NCBI GenBank assembly: GCA_015657605.1
Contig: JACDQO010000007.1
Span: 1 to 5,478, forward strand
Direction: 5' to 3'
Origin: Limnohabitans sp.
GTDB lineage: Bacteria > Pseudomonadota > Gammaproteobacteria > Burkholderiales > Burkholderiaceae_C
DNA: 5,478 bases
Part shown: positions 1 through 5,478 of the stretch, in pieces
Numbering within the stretch: the first letter of the stretch is position 1
How the letters are laid out: every line of letters begins with the position of its first letter
The notes under the pieces: generated by a model
Database searches by the model: none
Told to the model about the DNA's origin: nothing
What the model saw: the letters and a program-made list of their open reading frames with translations, nothing else
Translations under genes and position numbers: made by a program

Positions 1-85
1 CCGCTCCGGCGGCTACGGCGGTGGTGGCGATCGCTCCGGCGGTGGCGGCTACGGCGGTGGCGGCGGTGGTCGCGGCGGCTACTAA
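1..85 (+). CDS. C-terminal tail of a glycine-rich, probably RRM-type RNA-binding protein (5' truncated)
   Basis: Reading from base 2 gives 27 codons and a TAA stop at 83-85. The peptide is almost entirely Gly, Arg, Ser and Tyr, in two imperfect repeats of the type RSGG-YGGGG and RSGGGGYGGGGGG, ending RGGY. Such RGG/YGG tails are typical of small bacterial RNA-binding proteins that carry one N-terminal RRM domain and are common in Burkholderiales and cyanobacteria, where the flexible tail adds non-specific RNA contacts. The RRM itself lies outside the window, so the family call is inference from composition and from the stop-plus-terminator arrangement. Other Gly-rich proteins, such as a single-stranded-DNA-binding or cold-shock-like protein, are possible. 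A strong terminator follows 78 nt after the stop, so this is the last gene of its transcript. Confidence 0.6.
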   Translation, partial: RSGGYGGGGDRSGGGGYGGGGGGRGGY

Positions 86-93
86 GCCCTGCA

Positions 94-150
94 AACCCCG
101 CTAACGGCAGCAATGCCGTTGCACAATTTGGGGTTCAGCCTTTTGGCTGA
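94..150 (+). other. Two stem-loops in the 3' untranslated region of the Gly-rich gene
   Basis: The first structure is a perfect 7-bp stem (103-109 with 114-120) closed by a GCAA loop, a GNRA tetraloop. It is enclosed by a second 6-bp helix, AACCCC (94-99) with GGGGTT (130-135). The next hairpin is a perfect 6-bp stem TCAGCC/GGCTGA (135-140 with 145-150) with a TTTT loop; it shares base 135 with the outer helix. Both precede the main terminator at 163-205. They could stabilise the 3' end of the mRNA or be part of a small RNA released from the 3' UTR. The pairing is visible; any function is inferred. Confidence 0.45.
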
Positions 151-162
151 GCTCAGACATCA

Positions 163-205
163 AAGGCTTCAAGACTTCGGTTTTGAAGCCTTTTTTGTTT
201 TTCGC
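163..205 (+). terminator. Strong Rho-independent terminator of the Gly-rich gene
   Basis: A 13-bp stem (163-175 with 180-192, one G-U pair) is capped by a perfect C(UUCG)G tetraloop at 175-180. The stem runs into a T-rich tract at 191-202 broken by one G. An A-run precedes the stem. This is a textbook intrinsic terminator for + strand transcription. On the minus strand the loop is CGAA and only three T follow, so it is oriented for the left-hand gene. Confidence 0.9.
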
Positions 206-262
206 CCTTGTGGGTGATGGGCCCTGATTGCAAACGCCTGCGCCCATTTGCTCGGCATAAAC

Positions 263-290
263 GCCAACGCCACCCGAAGGTGGTGTTGGC
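263..290 (-). terminator. Probable transcription terminator hairpin downstream of aspS
   Basis: A 12-bp inverted repeat (263-274 with 279-290) has one position that is a G-U pair on the plus strand and an A-C mismatch on the minus strand. Read on the minus strand, the loop is UUCG closed by C-G, the stable tetraloop. It starts 22 nt after the aspS stop codon. The sequence after the stem on the minus strand begins GTTT and then becomes mixed, so the U-tract is weak. Termination may be partial or Rho-assisted, or the hairpin may mainly protect the 3' end. Confidence 0.6.
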
Positions 291-312
291 ATTGGGCTGG
301 CTTGAGCTCAGC

Positions 313-2125
313 TTATGCGGTTTTTGCCGCGTCCACGTTGCGCAACTTGATGTGCAATTCGCGCAACTGCTTCTCGTCCACAGGGCTGGGGGCTTGCGTG
401 AGCAAACACTGAGCGCGCTGGGTCTTGGGGAAAGCAATCACATCGCGGATCGATTCGGCACCGGTCATCAAGGTGACGATGCGGTCCAAACCGAAGGCCA
501 AGCCGCCGTGGGGTGCGCGCCGTATTGCAGGGCGTCAAGCAAGAAACCGAATTTGAGCTGGGCTTCTTCGGGCGTGATCTTCAACGCGTCAAACACTTTT
601 TGCTGCACGTCGGCGCGGTGGATACGCACCGAGCCGCCGCCCATTTCCCAGCCGTTCAAGACCATGTCGTAGCCCTTGGAAATGCACTTCTCGGGCGCGG
701 TGACCATCCAGTCTTCGTGACCGTCTTTGGGCGCGGTGAAGGGGTGGTGCACTGCGGCCCAACGGTCGTTCTCTTCGTCGTGCTCGAACATGGGGAAGTC
801 GACCACCCACATCGGGGCCCAGCGGCTCTCGAACAAACCGTTTTTCTTGCCAAACTCGCTGTGGCCGATCTTGATGCGCAAGGCACCAATGGCGTCGTTG
901 ACGATTTTTGCCTTGTCGGCACCGAAGAAAATCAGGTCGCCGTTTTGTGCACCCGAGCGCTCCAACACCGCTTGGAGTGCGGCGTCGTGGATGTTCTTGA
1001 CGATGGGCGACTGCAAACCATCACGGCCTTTGGACAGGTCGTTGACACGGATGTAAGCCAGGCCCTTGGCGCCGTAGATCTTGACGAACTCGGTGTAAGC
1101 GTCGATCTCGCCGCGGCTGATGCCACCGCCTTCGACAGAACCACCCGGCACACGCAGCGCGACCACACGGCCGCCTTTCATGTTGGCCGCACCCGAAAAC
1201 ACCTTGAAGTCCACATCGCCCATGACGTCGGTCACTTCGGTGAACTGGAGCTTGACGCGCAGGTCCGGCTTGTCAGAGCCGTACAGATGCATCGCGTCTT
1301 GGTAGGTCATGACCGGGAATTCGCCGAGGTCCACACCGATGGTGTTTTGGAACACGCGCTTGATCATGCCTTGGAACATGTCGCGGATCTCTTCTTCGGT
1401 CAGGAACGATGTTTCGATATCGATCTGGGTGAATTCGGGCTGGCGGTCGGCGCGCAAGTCTTCATCGCGGAAGCACTTGGTGATCTGGTAATAACGGTCG
1501 TAGCCGGCCACCATCAAGAGCTGCTTAAACAGCTGGGGCGACTGGGGCAGCGCGAAGAATTGACCGTCATGCACACGGCTGGGCACCAAATAGTCGCGTG
1601 CGCCTTCGGGTGTGCTCTTGGTGAGCATCGGGGTTTCGATGTCGACAAAGCCGTTCTCGTCCAAGTACTTGCGTACCTCCATCGCCACCTTGTAGCGCAG
1701 CATCAGGTTGTTTTGCATGTAGGGGCGACGCAGGTCGAGCACGCGGTGTGTGAGGCGGGTCGTCTCCGACAGGTTGTCGTCGTCGATTTGGAAGGGTGGC
1801 GTGACCGATTCGTTCAAGACGATCAGCTCATGGCACAGCACCTCGATCTTGCCGCTCTTGAGAACGTCGTTGCTGGTGCCTCGGGGCGCGCACGCACCAC
1901 ACCTTTGATCTGCACGCAGTATTCGTTGCGCACGTCCTCGGCCACTTTGAACATGTCGGGACGATCGGGATCGCACACCACCTGCACATAACCTTCGCGG
2001 TCGCGCAGGTCGATGAAGATGACGCCGCCATGGTCACGGCGGCGGTTGACCCAGCCACACAGGCTCACGGTTTGACCGGTCAGGGCTTCGGTCACTTGAC
2101 CGCAGTAATGGGAACGCATGGACAT
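313..2125 (-). CDS. aspS: Aspartate--tRNA ligase (AspRS), interrupted by two single-base deletions
   Basis: Class IIb aminoacyl-tRNA synthetase that attaches aspartate to tRNA-Asp in the cytoplasm. The gene reads in three frames: start to about 1880, then 1880 to about 515, then 515 to the TAA at 313-315. Restoring one base at each break gives 604 residues, close to the usual bacterial size of about 590-600. Visible landmarks in restored numbering are the N-terminal OB-fold anticodon-binding domain with [12 protein letters not shown] (residues 23-34), the [13 protein letters not shown] segment, motif 2 [14 protein letters not shown] (about 219-232), the bacterial-type GAD insert region, GGGSVRIHR (about 496-504), and motif 3 AFGLDR just after the second break. 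The ATG at 2123-2125 gives MSMRSHYCG, matching the family N-terminus; a second ATG two codons later is possible. The Shine-Dalgarno sequence is weak (AGAAAG). The gene lies 45 nt after the DUF502 gene and is probably co-transcribed with it. The intact conservation around both breaks favours sequence error over a real pseudogene. Identity is certain; integrity is not. Confidence 0.96.
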
Positions 2126-2170
2126 GTTGTACTTTCTGAAATCGCAAAAACAGTTCGGTAAAAAAGGGGC

Positions 2171-2842
2171 TCAGGCAGCAGGTGGCTTCAGGGCATCGGC
2201 GCTTGGCTTGGTGCCACGTACAGGAGGCACCATGACCCCCATGGAAATGATGTACTTGAGGGCGTCATCCACGGTCATGTCGAGTTCGACCACGTCGGCC
2301 TTGGGCATCATCAAAAAGAAGCCCGATGTCGGGTTGGGCGTGGTCGGCACATACACACTGACCATGGGCTGGTTCATGTGGGTGGCCACCTCTCCGCCTG
2401 GGGTGCCCGTTAAAAAAGCCACAGTCCACGAGCCTTGCCGGGGGTATTGCACCAACAGCGCCTTGGAAAAGGCATGGCCGCTGCCCGAAAACAAGGTGTC
2501 GGCCACCTGCTTGACGCTGGTGTAGATGCTGCGAACCACGGGGATACGGTTCATCATGCCGTGCCATTTGCGCAACCACCATTGGCCAAACATGTTGGCC
2601 ACGAACACACCCGTGGCAAAAATGAACACGGCCACAATGGCCACGCCCAAGCCAGGCACACCGCGCAGGTATTCGGCATTGGCATGAATGCCTGGGATCA
2701 GGGTGTCGGCCGCATGAAGCACCGCCCGGAAAATGGCATCCAAAACGCCCACCAGCCACATGATGACCCACACCGTGATGCCCATGGGCAGCCACACCAG
2801 CAAGCCAGTGATGAAATATTGTTTGAAGCTGCGGTTTTTCAT
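2171..2842 (-). CDS. DUF502 family integral membrane protein of unknown function
   Basis: Complete 223-residue protein, the usual DUF502 size. It has two hydrophobic segments, about residues 10-33 (FITGLLVWLPMGITVWVIMW) and 63-87, separated by a short stretch that includes IPGIHANAEYLRGVPG. A soluble C-terminal domain carries the family hallmarks: YPRQGSWTVAFLTG (133-146), VPTTPNPTSG (165-174), and a DVVELDMTVDDALKYIISMGV stretch (183-203). The family is widespread in proteobacteria and plants; its biochemical role is not established, and I assign none. The ATG at 2840-2842 gives an MKNRSFKQYFITGLLVWLP start that fits the family, although no clear Shine-Dalgarno sequence is present. It lies 45 nt after the FmdB-type gene and 45 nt before aspS, so it is likely the middle gene of a three-gene unit. 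Translation may depend partly on its neighbours. Confidence 0.92.
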   Translation of the reverse strand: MKNRSFKQYFITGLLVWLPMGITVWVIMWLVGVLDAIFRAVLHAADTLIPGIHANAEYLRGVPGLGVAIVAVFIFATGVFVANMFGQWWLRKWHGMMNRIPVVRSIYTSVKQVADTLFSGSGHAFSKALLVQYPRQGSWTVAFLTGTPGGEVATHMNQPMVSVYVPTTPNPTSGFFLMMPKADVVELDMTVDDALKYIISMGVMVPPVRGTKPSADALKPPAA

Positions 2843-2887
2843 GCGGGCGATCGGTGAGGGGCGGGACTCAGTGAAACCGAACCAGTT

Positions 2888-3223
2888 TCAATGGCAGGCA
2901 CAAGAAGCCGCACAAGCTCCGGCACTGCTGGAAGTGGTCGAGGCAGGCGTCGCGTCACCGCCCGTAGAGGCGGCAGGTGCAGGCGATGCCACTGCGTCGG
3001 CTGTGGCAGCAGCTGCTGGCACTGTGGTGGCTGCCGAGCCGCCGCCTTTGAAATCGGTGGCGTACCAACCCGTGCCTTTGAGTTGAAAGCCTGGGGCTGT
3101 GAGCTGTTTGTTGAATTTGGGCGCACCGCAAACCGGGCAATCGGTCAGGGCATCGTCGCTCATTTTTTGCAATACATCCTTGGCATGGCCGCAGGCGTCG
3201 CATTTGTAAGCGTAAATGGGCAT
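2888..3223 (-). CDS. FmdB-type putative regulatory protein with N-terminal CxxC/CxxC zinc ribbon
   Basis: Complete 111-residue protein. The N-terminus MPIYAYKCDACGH, with Cys8/Cys11 and Cys29/Cys32 (CPVC), is the zinc ribbon of the FmdB/CxxC_CxxC_SSSS family. It is followed by the conserved LTAPGFQLKGTGWYATDFK segment (41-59). Residues 60-103 are low-complexity Ala/Thr/Ser/Pro/Gly, probably a disordered linker. The protein ends with an unusual Cys/His tail, CAASCACH (104-111), that could bind metal. The family is named after a regulator of a formamidase operon, but most members have no demonstrated function, so a regulatory role is only nominal. The ATG at 3221-3223 is preceded by AAAGG seven nt upstream and by a promoter-like TATAAT. 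It is the first gene of a likely unit with the DUF502 gene and aspS. Confidence 0.9.
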   Translation of the reverse strand: MPIYAYKCDACGHAKDVLQKMSDDALTDCPVCGAPKFNKQLTAPGFQLKGTGWYATDFKGGGSAATTVPAAAATADAVASPAPAASTGGDATPASTTSSSAGACAASCACH

Positions 3224-3230
3224 GGAAAAG

Positions 3231-3235
3231 CCTTT
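3231..3235 (-). promoter_or_regulatory. Ribosome binding site of the FmdB-type gene
   Basis: AAAGG on the minus strand lies 7 nt before the ATG. It is a partial Shine-Dalgarno match and fixes the start giving MPIYAYKC. Its first two bases belong to the 3' arm of the inverted repeat at 3234-3260, so that structure could affect access if transcribed. Confidence 0.5.
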
Positions 3236-3260
3236 GAAGGTGGTGCAAGAAAACCTTCAA
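3234..3260. promoter_or_regulatory. Perfect 8-bp inverted repeat at the predicted transcription start of the FmdB-type gene
   Basis: TTGAAGGT (3234-3241) and ACCTTCAA (3253-3260) are exact reverse complements separated by 11 nt. The right arm shares its last base with the TATAAT at 3260-3265, and the left arm ends at the ribosome binding site. The predicted start of transcription falls near 3253, inside the dyad. This is where an operator for a dimeric repressor would sit. It could instead form an RNA hairpin in read-through transcripts from the symporter. The symmetry is seen; the role is inferred. Confidence 0.4.
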
Positions 3261-3265
3261 TTATA
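3260..3265 (-). promoter_or_regulatory. Candidate sigma70 -10 element (TATAAT) upstream of the FmdB-type gene
   Basis: An exact TATAAT consensus lies on the minus strand 36 nt before the ATG, inside the 104-nt gap after the symporter gene. It would start a transcript near 3253 reading the FmdB-type gene, the DUF502 gene and aspS. No good TTGACA-like -35 is seen at 16-18 nt, where the sequence is AGTCGT-like, so the promoter may be weak or activator-dependent. Confidence 0.5.
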
Positions 3266-3271
3266 GGCTTG

Positions 3272-3292
3272 GCTGAGCCATCACGACTCAGC
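3272..3292. promoter_or_regulatory. Inverted repeat GCTGAG-N9-CTCAGC upstream of the -10 element
   Basis: The arms at 3272-3277 and 3287-3292 are exact reverse complements, with a 9-nt spacer. The repeat spans the region where a -35 element would lie for the TATAAT at 3260-3265. It could be a regulator site, or a small hairpin at the 3' end of the symporter transcript, starting 35 nt after its stop. It lacks a T-tract, so it is not a convincing intrinsic terminator. Confidence 0.3.
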
Positions 3293-3327
3293 GGTCATGG
3301 GTTCAGGGGTGCGCCTTGGCTTAGTAT

Positions 3328-4803
3328 TCAACGAACCGTCGAATCGTGGGCCGCATGGCCCAAAGCGCTGGCGATCGACTGACCCCGATTGGGAAAAATT
3401 GCTGGCGTCAGGGAGCCCAGCAACATGCCCACGATGGACGCCATCAAACCCAGCAAGTTGGCCGGTATCAGGGTATCGGGTATCCAAAAATTGAACACCA
3501 GCCAAGTGCCGACGCCCAACACCACCGAGAACAGAGCACCTTGGGTGTTGGCACGCCGCCAGAAAGCCCCGGCCACCAAAGGTACGAATGCGCCAGTCAA
3601 GGTCACGTTGTAAGCGTTTTGCACCATTTCATACATGGTGCTCGTGCTGTTCATGGCAAACAACAAGGCGCACGCCGTGAAGCTGACCAATGTGACGCGC
3701 AACAGCAGCAAAAACTGGCGATCGCTCATGCGGGGCACGAAAGGCTTGAGCACGTTTTCGGTGAAGGTGGCGGTGGGTGCCAACAAAGCGCCACTGGCGG
3801 TGGACAAAATGGCCGAGAGCAAAGCGCCGAAGAACAAGATTTGCGCCCACATCGGCATCTGACCCAAGACCAAATCGGGCAGGATGCGCTGGATGGCGCG
3901 GGCATCTTCCGAATCGAACAAGGCCTTGAGTTCAGGGTGAGCGATCAAGGCCGCGTAGGCGATGTACAAGGGAATAAAGGCCATCACAAAGTACATCAGG
4001 CCGCCAATGATGGTCCCCCTGACGGCAGTCTTTTCGTCCTTGGCACTGGTCATGCGCTGGAACACGTCTTGCTGCGGAATGGAGCCAAATGCGAACGCAA
4101 AGAAAGCACCCGCCATGGCCCACCAAGCAGCGGCATCCATGTCGGCCGGGAACATGTCGAATTTACCGTCGGCTGCGGCTTGAGCAATGACTTTGTCAAA
4201 CCCACCGGCGTTGCCTCCCACCAACAAGGCCACCGCCATCAACCCCACCACGATCACCACCGTCTGAAACAAGTCGGTGAAAGCCACCGACCACATGCCG
4301 CCAAACACGGTGTAAACCAGCACGACGGCTGCGCCCATCATGATGGCGTGGTTCAGGTCAATCGCACCCGAAGACAACACATGGATGACCAAGCCCAGCG
4401 CCGTCAGTTGCGCCGAAGTCCAACCCAAATAGGACACCACAATCGCCACACTGGTCAACACCTCCACGGACTTGCCGTAGCGAACCTTGTAAAAGTCACC
4501 AATGGTCAAAAGGTTCAAACGGTAAAACAGCTTGGCAAACAGCAAAGCAGCCAACACCAGGCACACCGAAGCGCCAAAGGGGTCGCCAGGGATGCCATTC
4601 AAGCCGTCTTTGGCAAATGTGGCCGACACCGACAACACCGTTTCGGCACCAAACCAAGTGGCAAACACCGTGGCCACGTTCATGTAAAGCGGCAAACTTC
4701 GGCCCGCCACCAGATAGTCTTTGGCCCCATGGACCCTGCGTGCTGCAAAAAGACCAATGCAAATGGTCACTGTCAAATAAGCGATCACAAAAGTCAGCAA
4801 CAC
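3328..4803 (-). CDS. Sodium:solute symporter (SSS/SLC5 family), substrate unknown
   Basis: Complete 491-residue inner-membrane transporter, a normal size for the family, with about 13 hydrophobic segments by eye (roughly residues 4-21, 42-62, 75-95, 117-140, 153-175, 179-198, 228-247, 263-288, 318-342, 366-384, 397-414, 422-440, 448-470). Family signs are the WFGAETVLS segment (50-58), GGMWSVAFTDLFQ (168-180), GSIPQQDVFQR (240-250), and LLSAILSTASGALLAPT (328-344). Ser334/Thr335 in the last segment align with the Na2-site Ser-Thr pair of the PutP proline transporter, so sodium coupling is likely. The IPQQDVFQR segment resembles the choline-transporter-like branch, but the substrate cannot be assigned from this. 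The start is GTG at 4801-4803; an in-frame stop a few codons upstream excludes a longer protein, and a strong GGAGG precedes it. It lies 25 nt after ubiB and is probably co-transcribed with it. Confidence 0.92.
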   Translation of the reverse strand: MLLTFVIAYLTVTICIGLFAARRVHGAKDYLVAGRSLPLYMNVATVFATWFGAETVLSVSATFAKDGLNGIPGDPFGASVCLVLAALLFAKLFYRLNLLTIGDFYKVRYGKSVEVLTSVAIVVSYLGWTSAQLTALGLVIHVLSSGAIDLNHAIMMGAAVVLVYTVFGGMWSVAFTDLFQTVVIVVGLMAVALLVGGNAGGFDKVIAQAAADGKFDMFPADMDAAAWWAMAGAFFAFAFGSIPQQDVFQRMTSAKDEKTAVRGTIIGGLMYFVMAFIPLYIAYAALIAHPELKALFDSEDARAIQRILPDLVLGQMPMWAQILFFGALLSAILSTASGALLAPTATFTENVLKPFVPRMSDRQFLLLLRVTLVSFTACALLFAMNSTSTMYEMVQNAYNVTLTGAFVPLVAGAFWRRANTQGALFSVVLGVGTWLVFNFWIPDTLIPANLLGLMASIVGMLLGSLTPAIFPNRGQSIASALGHAAHDSTVR

Positions 4804-4811
4804 CTTCGTCC

Positions 4812-4816
4812 CCTCC
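4812..4816 (-). promoter_or_regulatory. Shine-Dalgarno sequence of the symporter gene
   Basis: GGAGG on the minus strand lies 8 nt before the GTG start at 4801-4803. It decides this non-ATG start and lies wholly within the 25-nt gap after ubiB. Confidence 0.75.
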
Positions 4817-4828
4817 AGATATCAAGAA

Positions 4829-5478
4829 TCACATGAACAGCTGCAAATGCATGGCGATTTGTAAAACCGCCAAGGAGACCACAAAACCCAGTCCAGCGTA
4901 AATCAGGGTTTGCAGCAGTTTGTTGGTTCTGCGCTGCTCTGCCAACAAGTGCTCGATCTGCGCCGCATCGTTCGAACGCGGTTGCTTGAGGTAATCACTC
5001 AGCAAACGGGGCAACTGGGGCAATAACTTGGCGTAATGCGGGGCCTGGGCTTTGAGCTCCTCCCAAAGCTTTTTAGGTCCGATTTGCTCCAGCATCCAAG
5101 TTTCCAAGAAAGGCTTGGCCGTGCTCCACAGATCCAGCTCAGGGTCCAGATCGCGACCCAAGCCTTCGATGTTGAGCAAGGTTTTTTGCAACAACACCAA
5201 CTGCGGCTGGATTCAACTTGAAACGGCGTGACGTCTGGAACAGGCGCATCAACACCATGCCCAAAGAAATTTCCTTGAGCGGGCGATCAAAGTAGGGCTC
5301 GCACACAGCGCGAATGGCCGATTCCAGCTCATCGACCCGCGTCTCGGCGGGCACCCAGCCCGACTCGATGTGCAGCTCAGCCACGCGTTTGTAGTCACGG
5401 CGAAAAAACGCGGTGAAGTTTTGCGCCAGGTACTCTTTGTCGTATTCGGTGAGCGTGCCCACGATGCCGAAATCGAGC
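4829..5478 (-). CDS. ubiB: UbiB, ATPase/kinase-like protein of ubiquinone biosynthesis (C-terminal part; frameshifted)
   Basis: UbiB (ABC1/ADCK/UbiB atypical-kinase family) is a membrane-associated ATPase needed for aerobic ubiquinone synthesis. About 216 C-terminal residues are present of an expected 520-550; the rest lies beyond the right edge. The window opens in the family's metal-binding DFG motif (LDFGIVGTL, codons from 5477). It continues with [56 protein letters not shown] and [16 protein letters not shown], all close to the E. coli UbiB C-terminus. A single transmembrane helix near the end ([19 protein letters not shown]) is followed by the TGA at 4829-4831. Between the RRF (5228-5220) and the QPQ (5209-5201), 10 nt replace the 12 expected for the family's N-x-E-[IV], so the reading frame changes; two single-base deletions fit best. 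The protein on both sides is intact, so sequence error is likely. The symporter gene follows after 25 nt. Confidence 0.93.

Noticed and set aside
1..82. Short GGC/GGT repeats as a CRISPR or a tandem-repeat locus
   Set aside because: The repeats are in frame, encode Gly-rich peptide units and end at a stop codon; there are no spacers.
208..672. + strand open frame of 154 codons overlapping the intergenic region and the aspS 3' end
   Set aside because: It runs through the aspS terminator hairpin and the antisense of AspRS, with no ribosome binding site or recognisable domain.
1870..1890. Programmed ribosomal frameshifting in aspS
   Set aside because: There is no slippery heptamer or downstream structure typical of programmed shifts at either break, and aspS is not known to use it. 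A missing base explains both sites.
513..1991. Long + strand open frame (492 codons) opposite aspS
   Set aside because: It is a mirror of the GC-rich aspS codons, its product is rich in His/Val/Ala without recognisable domains, and the opposite strand is unmistakably AspRS.
3272..3292. Intrinsic terminator for the symporter gene
   Set aside because: The stem is only 6 bp with a 9-nt loop and has no T-tract on the minus strand, so it was listed as a possible regulatory dyad instead.
3346..4836. Long + strand open frame (496 codons) opposite the symporter gene
   Set aside because: The predicted protein is Gln/His-rich with no family pattern, while the minus strand encodes a full sodium:solute symporter with conserved motifs.
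1..5478. A novel multi-gene system, mobile element or phage remnant
   Set aside because: All complete genes belong to recognised families in a plausible housekeeping order. There is no transposase, integrase, direct-repeat boundary or obvious compositional break.

Overview
The window looks like a chromosomal housekeeping segment from a betaproteobacterium, most likely Burkholderiales and probably Comamonadaceae-like. This rests on the near-canonical AspRS sequence, the UbiB C-terminus and the local order ubiB / zinc-ribbon FmdB-type protein / DUF502 membrane protein / aspS, which I recall as common in that group. The family-level placement is inference. I see no mobile element, CRISPR array, tRNA or rRNA, and no evidence of a novel defence or accessory system.

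Layout from left to right. Positions 1-85 (+) hold the Gly/Arg/Tyr-rich tail of a protein whose body lies outside the window, probably an RRM-type RNA-binding protein. Positions 86-312 form a convergent intergenic region with several stem-loops. They include a strong + strand intrinsic terminator (163-205) and a minus-strand hairpin (263-290) that probably ends the aspS transcript. All remaining genes are on the minus strand, so transcription runs right to left: ubiB (its 5' part lies beyond the right edge), a sodium:solute symporter, an FmdB-type zinc-ribbon protein, a DUF502 two-helix membrane protein, and aspS. The symporter follows ubiB by 25 nt behind a good Shine-Dalgarno sequence, so those two are probably co-transcribed. 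A 104-nt gap separates the symporter from the FmdB-type gene; it carries a perfect TATAAT and two inverted repeats. The FmdB-type gene, the DUF502 gene and aspS follow at identical 45-nt spacings and probably form a second unit.

The genes do not form one pathway: UbiB supports ubiquinone synthesis, AspRS supports translation, the symporter imports an unidentified solute, and the FmdB-type and DUF502 proteins have no firm function. The main caveat is integrity. aspS carries two single-base deletions and ubiB two closely spaced ones, each beside a short run of identical bases, while the protein sequence on both sides of every break is well conserved. That pattern suggests sequencing or assembly error more than decay. 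The most biologically interesting readable points are the non-discriminating-type residues in AspRS, the dyad-flanked promoter ahead of the FmdB-type gene, and the convergent UUCG hairpins.
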